From Balneolales bacterium (GTDB taxonomy: Bacteria > Bacteroidota > Rhodothermia > Balneolales > Natronogracilivirgulaceae), in assembly GCA_007131535.1 (NCBI GenBank), contig SLQI01000313.1, positions 1-29,322 of the forward strand: 29,322 nt of DNA, written 5' to 3'. Below the pieces are notes generated by a model that saw only the letters and a program-made list of their open reading frames with translations, was not told where the DNA came from and made no database searches. This document shows, in pieces, positions 1-7,615 of this stretch. Numbering within the stretch: position 1 is the stretch's first letter; each line of letters starts with the position of its first letter. The translations under genes and the position numbers were made by a program.

Positions 1-802
1 CCAGACTGCGTAACTGAGCCCTCAGAGTCGCCATGAGCATAGCTGCCGGCACCCCTTTTCCGGTGACATCCGCGATAGCGATGCCCCACATTTTATCGCC
101 GAGTTTGATATAGTCAAAATAATCCCCGCCGACATAGGTAGCCGGCTTACTTGTACCGGCGATATCGATGTGGTCATGCCCTGGCTTTATATCCGGGAAA
201 AAACCGGTTTGGATTACCCTGGCCATTTTCATCTGCTCATCCACGCGCTCCCGGTCGATGGCTTTACGGTACCAGTATTCCCGCTCAATGCATATCGCCG
301 CCTGATTAGCCAGCGCCATCAGCAGTGGAATTTCTTCCTCACAAAAATCTCCGCCGTCTTTTTTATTGATCGCCTGTATTACCCCGATAAGCTTCCCCTC
401 ATTATTCAACATCGGCCCGCTGATCAGATTCCGGGTGGTAAAGCCTTTGGTGGTCAACTCACCTTCAAACCGCGGATCGGAAGCGGCATCATTCACGATC
501 ACCGGCTTGCGATACCGGGCAACCCAGCCGCTGATCCCCCGCCCTACCGGAATACGCCGGCCGCTGACTTCGGACTTCTTAGGTCCGGTCGGTATGGAAA
601 TCACCAGTTCATCTTCATCAGAAGAAAGCAGCATCAGACTCCCGGCTTCGGCACCCATAATTGTTTTGCAGGCCTCCATAATGGAATCCAGCAAACCAGC
701 AACTCCGGTTTTGGTGTTGATCTTGCCGATCAGCTCGAACAGCAATTCCACCCGATGATCGTAAATCCCTTGTTCCTGTAATGTATAATCCCGGCGATCC
801 AA
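1..802 (-). CDS. GAF-domain SpoIIE/RsbU-type PP2C serine phosphatase (3' end outside window)
   Basis: About 267 N-terminal residues are visible. Residues about 15-165 read as a GAF sensor domain (SGWVARYRKPVIVNDAASDP, then GVIQAINKKDGG). A linker containing ERVDEQMKMARVIQ leads into the start of a SpoIIE/PP2C phosphatase domain, with GGDYFDY and IADVTGKGVPAAM carrying two expected metal-binding aspartates. Such proteins dephosphorylate anti-sigma-factor antagonists in partner-switching stress responses, with the GAF domain sensing a small ligand; the partner is not in view. The start is a TTG at 802-800, chosen because an AGGAG lies at 813-809 and the upstream methyltransferase stops at 804, one base before it, which suggests translational coupling. 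No plausible ATG lies nearby. The rest of the catalytic domain lies past base 1. Confidence 0.85.
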   Translation of the reverse strand, partial: MDRRDYTLQEQGIYDHRVELLFELIGKINTKTGVAGLLDSIMEACKTIMGAEAGSLMLLSSDEDELVISIPTGPKKSEVSGRRIPVGRGISGWVARYRKPVIVNDAASDPRFEGELTTKGFTTRNLISGPMLNNEGKLIGVIQAINKKDGGDFCEEEIPLLMALANQAAICIEREYWYRKAIDRERVDEQMKMARVIQTGFFPDIKPGHDHIDIAGTSKPATYVGGDYFDYIKLGDKMWGIAIADVTGKGVPAAMLMATLRAQLRSL

Positions 803-803
803 A

Positions 804-1448
804 TTATTCTCCTGTTTTTCGTGCGAGATGAATTCCGTCACGCACCGTCAACAATACATTTTCCATTTGCGGATCATCCTTTATCATGTGATTCAAACGG
901 TCAATCGCTTTAGCTTTTCGATCTTCGGGCCGGATGACTTCTCCGTACCATAATGCATTATCAACCACCAGCAGTCCGCCCGATTTCAGCTTGGGCGTCA
1001 GCGATTTATAATACTCGGGATAATGTTCTTTGTCGGCATCGAGAAAAATCAGATCGAATTTGCCTTCAATGGATGGAATGGTGTCCAGCGCATTGCCCAT
1101 CACAACCTTGATCTTTTCAGCTTCCGGCTTTCCCCGGAGACATTCGTCGGCAATGCTTTTATAGCGCTCGTTCATTTCAAGCGTAATCACCTCTCCGTCT
1201 TCCGGCAGAGCCTGAGCCATCATATAAGCCGAATAGCCGGTAAACATGCCAACCTCAAGAACGCGTCGGGCTCCGATTAAGCCGATCAGCATACTCAGCA
1301 GACGCCCTTCCACTTTGCCGGTCAGCATTTCTGTATATTGTAAGTGCTGACGGGTCGTATCAGCTATATGAGCGGCCGTTTCCGGCTCACTTTGAGTGAC
1401 CGAGTTCGCGTATTGCGCTATTTGCTCCGAGGCCAGATAAGGTTCCAT
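804..1448 (-). CDS. O-methyltransferase, class I SAM-dependent (caffeoyl-CoA OMT-like, family 3)
   Basis: The 214-residue length is typical of bacterial members of O-methyltransferase family 3, which transfer a methyl group from S-adenosylmethionine to a hydroxyl in a metal-dependent reaction. Residues 63-73 (VLEVGMFTGYS) form the SAM-binding loop and E91 would bind the ribose. D137 (in FLDADK) and D163-N164 (VVDN) match the divalent-metal ligands of the family. The substrate cannot be told from sequence; small catechol-like molecules are usual for the family. No signal peptide, so cytoplasmic. It is the first gene of a two-gene unit: its TAA at 806-804 sits 1 nt before the start of the GAF-SpoIIE phosphatase gene, whose ribosome-binding site lies inside its last codons. 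The ATG at 1448 has only a weak purine-rich stretch upstream. It diverges from the acyltransferase gene. Confidence 0.9.
   Translation of the reverse strand: MEPYLASEQIAQYANSVTQSEPETAAHIADTTRQHLQYTEMLTGKVEGRLLSMLIGLIGARRVLEVGMFTGYSAYMMAQALPEDGEVITLEMNERYKSIADECLRGKPEAEKIKVVMGNALDTIPSIEGKFDLIFLDADKEHYPEYYKSLTPKLKSGGLLVVDNALWYGEVIRPEDRKAKAIDRLNHMIKDDPQMENVLLTVRDGIHLARKTGE
809..813 (-). promoter_or_regulatory. Shine-Dalgarno site deciding the TTG start of the GAF-SpoIIE gene
   Basis: AGGAG on the minus strand at 813-809, 6 nt before TTG at 802-800. It lies within the final codons of the upstream methyltransferase, so ribosomes ending that gene finish on top of it. A clear SD is unusual in this window and supports the non-ATG start. 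Confidence 0.6.
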
Positions 1449-1608
1449 CTATACTAATGCCTTTTTGATGATAAGAGGGATACCGTATTTTTGATCCGTC
1501 CCAAACGTAATAAATTCATGCAGTGTTCCGGGTTACACGATATACAACCCAACCGGATCATCTGCCTTTGTCCCTTAAATATAAGCATACTTTAACTGAA
1601 TACCTGTT

Positions 1609-2277
1609 TTGGAACCCGACTTTCACGCTACTTCTTCCTGGTTTATCCGATTCTTCCGACACTATACGTGGCTGCTTTTTTATCGCCGGTTTAAACATGT
1701 TTGGCTGTATTCGGCTTATCACCCTTCCCCTGACCGGTCCACGGTTTACTTTGCCAATCACTCCTCCTGGTGGGATGGACTGATTCCGTTTCTGCTGAAT
1801 GAATTTCACTTTCGGCAGGAAGGCCGGGCTATCATGGAGTACAAGCAGATGGAGCAATATCGATTCTTCCGTAAAATCGGAGCGGTTCCGATTTACCGGG
1901 AGCATCCCCGGAGTGCTCTGCAGGTTATACGGAAAAGCGCTGATTTTTTAAGTCAACCCGGCCGCTCGCTCTACATTTTTCCGCAGGGGCGGATGTACTC
2001 GGAGTGTGATCCAATAGAATTTGAAGGGGGATTGAGCCGGCTGGCTGAGCTAACCGGGCCGGTCGATTTTGTGCCATTGGCGATAACAATCACTACGATC
2101 AGGTATGACAAGCCTGAGTTATATTTGGCTGTAGGCCCAACGGTTATAGCACAGCCGGATATCTCACGGCAGGATCGTACATCCTATTTTCAGGCCCGGT
2201 TGAATGAGTTGGCGGGCAGGAACCGGGAAGCGAGTTTGCAAAGATTAAGAGATTATGAGCACACAAAATTAATGTAA
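1609..2277 (+). CDS. PlsC-family 1-acylglycerol-3-phosphate O-acyltransferase-like protein
   Basis: 222 residues with the glycerolipid acyltransferase motifs in order: HSSWWD (H51 to D56, the catalytic HX4D), FPQGR at 124-128 (equivalent of FPEGTR), an FEGG segment near 138 and VPLAI near 165. The family moves an acyl chain from acyl-ACP or acyl-CoA to a lysophospholipid or related hydroxyl at the inner face of the membrane. The acceptor is uncertain; short PlsC-like proteins of the FCB group may acylate ornithine lipids, pigments or other non-phospholipids. An in-frame TGA at 1597-1599 leaves TTG at 1609 as the only start that keeps the HX4D motif, since the next ATG (about 1834) would remove it. 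No clear SD. It stands alone, divergent from the methyltransferase. Confidence 0.8.
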   Translation: MEPDFHATSSWFIRFFRHYTWLLFYRRFKHVWLYSAYHPSPDRSTVYFANHSSWWDGLIPFLLNEFHFRQEGRAIMEYKQMEQYRFFRKIGAVPIYREHPRSALQVIRKSADFLSQPGRSLYIFPQGRMYSECDPIEFEGGLSRLAELTGPVDFVPLAITITTIRYDKPELYLAVGPTVIAQPDISRQDRTSYFQARLNELAGRNREASLQRLRDYEHTKLM

Positions 2278-2627
2278 GAAACTATAGAGCAATAGCTTAA
2301 AAATCGAAGCATTAACAATTCTGTCATAAATGATGCACAGGGTTAATTGCACCCTAAAAGTGGCCAAACACCAGCTATTTTAATTTTTAAGGTTACCTGT
2401 TATGTTTTTTATGAAACAATTTCGAGCTTTCATATATTAATTTAAAATGCTGAATTTAGCTTTTAATGAGCGTCCTTTGGGAATAAATCACAAGGCATTT
2501 CCCAGCTCATTATCGGAGTCAATAAAATGAACCGATTAGCTGACTACATGGAATAAGCCAGTCGGATTTTGACGCTAATGCTAATGTTGGTTACAATTAA
2601 TTAATACTTTCACTCAAATATTAAACT
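2278..2627. other. Intergenic stretch, 350 nt, with one hairpin
   Basis: AT-rich and without an open frame of note. It holds an imperfect inverted repeat at 2466-2510: outer arms ATGAGC/GCTCAT and inner arms TGGGAA/TTTCCCA, with an asymmetric bulge. No T-run follows, so it is not a standard intrinsic terminator. A TTTG at 2568-2571 could belong to a Bacteroidota-type promoter for the M28 gene, but the matching -7 element is poor. Confidence 0.4.
2466..2510. repeat. Two-part inverted repeat (hairpin) upstream of the M28 gene
   Basis: ATGAGC at 2466-2471 pairs with GCTCAT at 2505-2510. Inside it TGGGAA at 2478-2483 pairs with the TTTCCCA at 2498-2504. The inner loop is about 14 nt and one side carries a 6-nt bulge. 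Role unknown; it could stop read-through from the acyltransferase gene or mark a processed 5' region of the peptidase transcript. Confidence 0.4.
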
Positions 2628-4031
2628 ATGAGTAAGTTAAATACTATCATCTTTTTTAAGATGCCATCCCTTCTCTTTACACTGCTTCTGATGTTCACTT
2701 TGAATAATGCCAAAGCACAGAGCAACAGTCTTGATCAAGTAATTCAGGATATGATTGATGAAGTTTCCCAAGACAACCTCTCTGAACATATTCAAGAATT
2801 CGAAAAAGCCGGAGGAACATATAACCGTATTGCTTTTACGCCCGGAGTGGAAAGTGCTTCTGTTTATCTCAAAGAGCAGTTTGATGCCATCGATGGGTTC
2901 GACGCCGTTGCTTATGATACTTTTTATGTATCAACTGCTGTTTCTCCGTATGATGAAGAACCTCAGGTAAATGTCGTAGCTACGATAGAGGGGGAAGCCT
3001 ATCCGGAAAAATCATACGTAATCGGTGCACATATTGATGCAACAGCAGACAGAGACGATGAATGGGGGCATAATGGTGCCAATTGGGAGGATATTGAAGC
3101 ACCGGGTGCTGATGATAACGCTACCGGGTTGGCTGCCATCCTGGAAATGGCGAGAATTCTAACCGACCCTGAGTTTGACTTCAACCCGGACTATACCATT
3201 AAACTTGTTGGGTTTGGTGCCGAAGAACGCCTCCCCGGAGTTATTTACAGGGGAACCGGTACACCTTCAAACCATCATGGCAGCACTCATTATGCCCAAC
3301 AGGCAAGGGATAATGATGAGGACATTTTAGGCATGGTTTCCGTAGATATGATCGGATATAATAATGAATATGATTATACTGCTATAGTTTATTCTCCTCA
3401 ATCTCCTTCTCTTAACCAGCAGGCGGTTTCATTCGGCAGAGAGTTTTATGATAGCAATGATGAATTTTCTATTGGATTGATAATGAATGAACCGCCCTTT
3501 GCGACTGGTAACTACAGCGACCATCGATCTTTTGCAGTTGAAGACTATCCGGCAATATTAATGATTGAAAACGCTGCACCGTGGAACCGAAATGATTACT
3601 ACGAACCAAACCCGTACTATCATAAATCCTCAGATACTTATGACAAACTTAATATGGGTCTGGTTAAAAAGGTGACGCAATTAAACCTGGCAACTGCAGC
3701 ATCATTAGGTCAACAGGTCACCTCCGCTGATGAGGAAATAAAATCGGAAAACCCTGAGGGTTATTCCCTTTACCAAAATTATCCGAATCCCTTTAACCCC
3801 AGTACCCGAATTGAGTTCAATTTGCCTGAATCCGGTTTTGTCAATTTAAAGGTTTTTGATTTACTTGGCAGAGAAGTTGCAACTTTGGTAAATGAAACAA
3901 TGAATGCCGGCAATCATTCTGTTGAATTCAGTACGGATAATATCAGTCGGGAATTAAGTAGTGGTGTCTACATATACCAACTTGAGACCGAACACTTTAT
4001 ACAAAGCAAAAATATGTTGTTAGTAAAGTAA
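2628..4031 (+). CDS. Secreted M28-family zinc aminopeptidase with T9SS C-terminal sorting domain
   Basis: 467 residues. An N-terminal signal peptide (about 1-31, ending NAKAQ) precedes an M28 (aminopeptidase Y/S type) domain of about residues 50-360. The co-catalytic zinc ligands are in order: H135 (GAHIDA), D162 or D163 (ADDNATG), the E199-E200 pair (FGAEE), D240 (VDMIGYN) and H332 (YYHKSSDTYD). The last ~85 residues are a T9SS type A sorting domain that begins YQNYPNPFNPST, contains LLGREVATLVNE and ends KNMLLVK. The enzyme should remove N-terminal residues from peptides after export across the outer membrane, at the surface or in the medium. An insertion between H135 and the D162/D163 pair is rich in D, E and N. 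The M23 lipoprotein gene follows after 11 nt, so the two are probably co-transcribed. ATG chosen because it opens directly into the signal peptide. Confidence 0.9.
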   Translation: MSKLNTIIFFKMPSLLFTLLLMFTLNNAKAQSNSLDQVIQDMIDEVSQDNLSEHIQEFEKAGGTYNRIAFTPGVESASVYLKEQFDAIDGFDAVAYDTFYVSTAVSPYDEEPQVNVVATIEGEAYPEKSYVIGAHIDATADRDDEWGHNGANWEDIEAPGADDNATGLAAILEMARILTDPEFDFNPDYTIKLVGFGAEERLPGVIYRGTGTPSNHHGSTHYAQQARDNDEDILGMVSVDMIGYNNEYDYTAIVYSPQSPSLNQQAVSFGREFYDSNDEFSIGLIMNEPPFATGNYSDHRSFAVEDYPAILMIENAAPWNRNDYYEPNPYYHKSSDTYDKLNMGLVKKVTQLNLATAASLGQQVTSADEEIKSENPEGYSLYQNYPNPFNPSTRIEFNLPESGFVNLKVFDLLGREVATLVNETMNAGNHSVEFSTDNISRELSSGVYIYQLETEHFIQSKNMLLVK

Positions 4032-4042
4032 GCACAGCAAGT

Positions 4043-4960
4043 ATGAAGTTACAGACTCCCATATTTACATTTCTCGTTACCGTAATGCTATTGAAGTTTG
4101 GATCCGGATGTGAGGATGAACGCCCTCCCACATCTGATCCTTACGAACTCCCTGAAAGAACCGTGAGCCTCGACGATATCCAATGGCCGTTAAGTGCAGA
4201 TCAGGAGCCAAACAGCGATATCTCATATGCTCAATACGGTCCGAGATATCTACCAAACGATGTATATGATTTTCATGCGGGTATTGATTTACCTGGTTCT
4301 ACAGGGGACCCCGTATATCCGATTTTACCCGGTGAAGTTGTAGAAACCGATGAGTGGGACGGTCAAAGCACCGGTGCCGGAAATGCTATTACCGTTAAGC
4401 ATGCCGATACCCTGGTAAGCAGTTATTTGCACTTGGAGACTATAGATGTTCAGGTAGGACAATATGTGGATTTGGATGATGTCATCGGAACAGTCGGAGA
4501 TACTGGTGCCAGTTACCCTCATTTGCACTTGGGCTATTTTGTAAAAGTTCCATATCCTGATTTCAACCTTCACAATCCTGACCCTGAACAAAGAGATGAG
4601 CGTTATAGCAGGAACCCTCTTGAAGTTTTACCCCATGAAGATCCCGGTGACATACCCTACACTTTCGAAGATGATGGGGAAATTGTTTTGGATATGCCGT
4701 TACAGAGCATGACGGCCAACTCTATTGAACTTATCGGTGAAGATGATAGTCTGAAGGCCGATTATTATCAAATCGTATCACGCGGGTGGTCCCCGAGAAA
4801 AGAGCAGGTTCAGTCCGGTATTCACTTTGATCCGCAACGAAGGCACTCCAATCATCAACGATTTTACATGTCTGTGAAACCGGAAAGCATGGCATTTGAA
4901 CCTGAGCGTATAATTATCAGGGATTTTAATGGGGATATTTTACTTGATGCCTCCAGATAA
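4043..4960 (+). CDS. M23 (LytM-type) metallopeptidase, predicted lipoprotein
   Basis: 305 residues. The N-terminal hydrophobic stretch ends GSGC (C23), a weak but acceptable lipobox, so the protein is probably lipid-anchored. The M23 core carries H78 and D82 (HAGID, the HxxxD zinc motif), H130 (SYLHLE) and the H160-L-H162 pair (PHLHLG). All catalytic positions are present, so it should be active rather than an EnvC/NlpD-like activator. Family members cut glycine-containing or cross-link peptide bonds in peptidoglycan, or elastin-like substrates. The C-terminal ~100 residues after PLEVLPHED form an unrecognised acidic, beta-rich extension. Its position 11 nt behind an exported aminopeptidase suggests a joint role in nutrient proteolysis or attack on other cells, but housekeeping wall work is equally possible. 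Confidence 0.85.
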   Translation: MKLQTPIFTFLVTVMLLKFGSGCEDERPPTSDPYELPERTVSLDDIQWPLSADQEPNSDISYAQYGPRYLPNDVYDFHAGIDLPGSTGDPVYPILPGEVVETDEWDGQSTGAGNAITVKHADTLVSSYLHLETIDVQVGQYVDLDDVIGTVGDTGASYPHLHLGYFVKVPYPDFNLHNPDPEQRDERYSRNPLEVLPHEDPGDIPYTFEDDGEIVLDMPLQSMTANSIELIGEDDSLKADYYQIVSRGWSPRKEQVQSGIHFDPQRRHSNHQRFYMSVKPESMAFEPERIIIRDFNGDILLDASR

Positions 4961-4997
4961 AGTTGATTATGCTATCAATAACTGAGTGTTAGTCGAA

Positions 4998-5062
4998 TTA
5001 ATTAGTGCCTGTAAGAAAACACCAATATCTTCGTTCCGATCGTCCCCAAAATGCTCATGTAC
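4998..5062 (+). repeat. Interspersed repeat, copy A (left end only)
   Basis: These 65 nt align without gaps to 6880-6944, with 58 identities counted by hand. They start at TTAATTAGTG, run through CTGTAAGAAAAC and end at CATGTAC. Beyond 5062 the similarity stops, so this is a truncated or decayed copy lacking the right-hand inverted end seen at 6989-7038. Confidence 0.8.
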
Positions 5063-5339
5063 AATACTACTATGACATTCCGACAGCTTCAGTGAGTGTT
5101 TTTGGTTGCCGAATGCCCGTGAGTATGGAATTTTTTTCATTCCGGTGTATTCAAGGAAGCAGGATGTAGTTTAAGGTAATGGATGAAGTTACATCAGGTT
5201 AACCAGCTTATTTCAGATGACATGGATTATTAACTTGACCCCTGATCAAGTCGGGATTCGAAATTATCCCTAAACAATTTTGAAATAAACTCTTTCGCAT
5301 TATTGCTGCCCGGTTCGCCCTAATATACTAAGGTAGAGT

Positions 5340-5367
5340 CGAGCGAGTGTCCCGTTCGGCTTTTTTT
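5340..5367 (+). terminator. Possible weak intrinsic terminator
   Basis: CGAGCG (5340-5345) can pair with CGTTCG (5353-5358), with one G-U pair and a 7-nt loop, followed by seven T (5361-5367). It lies 380 nt past the M23 gene and just ahead of the next gene's presumed promoter, so it could insulate the two. The short stem makes this uncertain. Confidence 0.35.
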
Positions 5368-5380
5368 GCCTCAGAACCTG

Positions 5381-5411
5381 TTTGATTCATGAACAGAAAA
5401 AAATATCTTAT
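5381..5411 (+). promoter_or_regulatory. Possible Bacteroidota-type promoter (TTTG-N19-TAnnTTnn)
   Basis: TTTG at 5381-5384, then exactly 19 nt, then TATCTTAT at 5404-5411, compared with the consensus TTTG-N19-TAnnTTTG. The last two bases of the -7 box do not match. Transcription would begin near 5418, giving a very short leader before the ATG at 5430. Confidence 0.3.
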
Positions 5412-5429
5412 ACAAAATTTTATGGATAA

Positions 5430-6887
5430 ATGATCTATTTTAAGATACTGAAACGTTCTCTACTGTTCTTAGCACTCTCATCACTGTTTATCGCTTCCTG
5501 TTCTGACATTTTCTCCACAAATGAAGAACCACCTGAACTTGAACTGCCTTCCAGGCTCACCACATTTGTGGAAGAGGAGTTTACTCAGGCGATTATTGTA
5601 GATGACCCCCAGGGTCTTGAAGTAGAGGTTACTGTTAACGGACTTCCGGAATGGCTCACATTCTCACCGAATGAAAATCAATTAAGAGGGGTTCCATCAG
5701 AAACGGATGCGGGGCTCTATCAACTCGAAGTAGAAGCTGATAATGGAACTCGGTTCGTCACGGCTGATTTATTGATTCGGGTTTATAGGTCTGACGATGA
5801 ATTGGCACTTCAATCAAAGCTGAATAATGCCGTAAACACAACCACGTCCGATCTTGACGGAATTTCCATTGCAATAATTGACCGTAACGGAGATACATTT
5901 CAAGCCTTCAATGGCACAAGTGGTTCCGGGTTTGGCAGATCATACATCGATCAATCCAGCAAATTTCGAATTGCCAGCATAACAAAACCCATGACAACTG
6001 CAATGATCCTGAAACTGGTTGAGGATGGTCAGCTCAATCTGGATGGATATGTAGAGGAGTATTACGAGACCGAACTTCCGAATGCTGACAGCATTACCAT
6101 CCGGCAGCTCCTGAGTCACACCGGTGGCGTTTTCGACCATCTAAACTCTTCCTCATTTTGGACTGATCCTTCATTTAGCTCCACCAAAGTATGGACAGCA
6201 GAGGAATTGATAGAATTTGCCGTTAGGAACGGAGGGGAATTTCCTCCCGGTGAATCATACAAATATTCAAATACCGGATTTGTCGTTCTTGGGGCTATTG
6301 TCGAGGAAATTACCGGAATGGACCTGGAAGATGCATATGAAAAGTTACTTTTTGAGCCGATGGAACTCAGCTCAACGCTATATGACAATTTTTCCACAGA
6401 AAGTAATACCATTCCGAACCTGGCACTAAACTCCAGAACATACGAATATCATCTCACTGCTGTGGGATCAGCCGGCGCTATAGCTGCAACTCCTGAGGAT
6501 GTGGCCCGTGCTGGCAGATACCTCTACGGAGGGCACTACCTCTCCACTGAATTGACAGAGAAACTGAGTGATAATATAGGAGAGTCTGTTGGAGGGGCTG
6601 ACTACGGACTCGGTACCCGTATATGGGAAACCGGTGGAATTCATCATTATGGGCATACAGGAGGTTTGATGGATTACCAGAGCATTCTGATGTACATTCC
6701 GGAGGCCGATATTACAATTGCCATGCATACCCATGATAGTAACTCCAACTGGTTTACATTGGTTGATGATATTTTTGCCTATGCGGTCCAAAATTTCTCC
6801 GACGAATTGGCAAAACCGGAACCGTTTATTCACGGAGCCGAGCCAAGAGATGAGATTATCCTGGATGATGCCGCTAACTTTAATTAG
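5430..6887 (+). CDS. Lipoprotein serine hydrolase, beta-lactamase/class C PBP fold, with N-terminal Ig-like (He_PIG) domain
   Basis: 485 residues. Signal peptide with lipobox FIASC (C24). Residues about 35-120 resemble a putative-Ig (He_PIG) fold, with the signature pattern LPEWLTFSPNENQLRGVPSE followed by DAGLYQLEV. The serine hydrolase domain spans about 125-465 and has S183-x-x-K186 (SITK), Y279-S-N281 and H409-T-G411, the three active-site motifs of the class C beta-lactamase / D-Ala-D-Ala carboxypeptidase / esterase superfamily. Its substrate cannot be fixed; many relatives are esterases or peptidases rather than antibiotic-degrading enzymes. It is probably anchored in the envelope. The start ATG overlaps the stop of a three-codon mini-frame beginning ATG at 5422 (ATGA overlap). 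The stop TAG at 6885-6887 lies inside the left end of repeat copy B, so the last codons may come from the inserted element. Confidence 0.88.
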   Translation: MIYFKILKRSLLFLALSSLFIASCSDIFSTNEEPPELELPSRLTTFVEEEFTQAIIVDDPQGLEVEVTVNGLPEWLTFSPNENQLRGVPSETDAGLYQLEVEADNGTRFVTADLLIRVYRSDDELALQSKLNNAVNTTTSDLDGISIAIIDRNGDTFQAFNGTSGSGFGRSYIDQSSKFRIASITKPMTTAMILKLVEDGQLNLDGYVEEYYETELPNADSITIRQLLSHTGGVFDHLNSSSFWTDPSFSSTKVWTAEELIEFAVRNGGEFPPGESYKYSNTGFVVLGAIVEEITGMDLEDAYEKLLFEPMELSSTLYDNFSTESNTIPNLALNSRTYEYHLTAVGSAGAIAATPEDVARAGRYLYGGHYLSTELTEKLSDNIGESVGGADYGLGTRIWETGGIHHYGHTGGLMDYQSILMYIPEADITIAMHTHDSNSNWFTLVDDIFAYAVQNFSDELAKPEPFIHGAEPRDEIILDDAANFN

Positions 6888-7038
6888 TGTCTGTAAGAAA
6901 ACGCCAATATCGGCGTTCCGCTCGTCCCAAAAATGATCATGTACGCTTTGTACACTGCGCTTTTTGGGAGCTTCGCGCGCCTTGATCCTGGCGTTTTCTT
7001 ACAAACAATACCTCTTTACTTACAGGCGCTAAATATTA
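6880..7038. repeat. Interspersed repeat, copy B: full-looking nested-hairpin MITE/REP-like element
   Basis: TGTAAGAAAACGCCA (6892-6906) and TGGCGTTTTCTTACA (6989-7003) form a perfect 15-bp inverted repeat, 18 bp with one mismatch. Within it CCCAAAAA (6926-6933) pairs with TTTTTGGG (6961-6968), and GTAC occurs at both 6941-6944 and 6950-6953, so about 112 nt can fold into one long imperfect hairpin. A second outer inverted copy of the end motif lies at about 7016-7033 (revcomp TTTAGCGCCTGTAAG). The left 65 nt match copy A (58/65) and the right ~41 nt match copy C (about 33 of 41, one gap). No transposase is encoded. Inferred to be a non-autonomous mobile element or REP-like repeat; it could also end transcription. 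Confidence 0.75.
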
Positions 7039-7309
7039 GTTTTTTTATCAATTTAAAACAGCCCTGATAGTATGATTTATTGATTCGCATCTGCCGTATT
7101 TCTGAATCTGATGGCAGTATTTATAAAGGGTTCAAAATCTATGTAAAAAATTCTGACTTGGGAGATTTGCCGAATAGTTATAATTGGGTCTCAATTACAA
7201 ACTTTTGATGGCTAAATGCGGATTGCACAACCATAATTTATTGTACCTGTTGTCGAAATGAAGACATTTCTCCTTTAGCTAATATTTTCACAAAAAGGAA
7301 GGTGGGCGT

Positions 7310-7615
7310 TCACGATTTTCTGATGGAGTTACATGGTACATCCTTCACAAGCACCATATCACTTCCGGATTCAAAGCCTGATATCTACAATTATTACTGG
7401 GACTTTTAGCAGGTAATCCATTGAACCTCTTGCACCACCCGACGCTCCGTTAAGAGTATTTATTGCAACTCCACGATAGCTCCCATCGTCGGACCCTAAA
7501 ACTAAATCACCCCCAGTGAGTCATCAGATGTAACTAACAGAGTATGGATGTTGCTCAACAAGCTAAATACTTCTGAAAAAACGTCACTACAAGAATCTAA
7601 CTGTAAAACTGATAC
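7310..7615 (-). pseudogene. Possible frameshifted gene remnant, unknown function
   Basis: Three adjoining minus-strand open stretches in different frames read like one protein. 7615 to about 7510 includes DVFSEVFSLLSNIHTLLVTS. About 7520 to 7371 includes DGSYRGVAINTLNGASGG and LLKVPVIIVD. 7384 to 7310 includes SGFESGSDMVLVKDVPC. The first two join if one base is added to the run of five C at 7510-7514 (G on the coding strand); the second and third need another shift near 7380. An in-frame stop precedes the first piece at 7618. I do not recognise the family. Open runs of 35-50 codons occur by chance, so the call rests on the apparent continuity and composition alone. Confidence 0.25.

Larger units (their letters stand above)
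4961..5429 (+). other. Intergenic stretch, 469 nt, with repeat copy A, a possible terminator and a possible promoter
   Basis: No credible coding frame. It contains the left-end copy of the interspersed repeat (4998-5062), a weak hairpin followed by seven T at 5340-5367, and a promoter-like TTTG-N19-TATCTTAT just before the next gene (5381-5411). Each is listed separately. Confidence 0.5.

Noticed and set aside
170..781. Plus-strand open frames over the SpoIIE gene (170-781 and 366-758)
   Set aside because: They are antisense shadows: the minus strand there encodes clear GAF and SpoIIE domain motifs.
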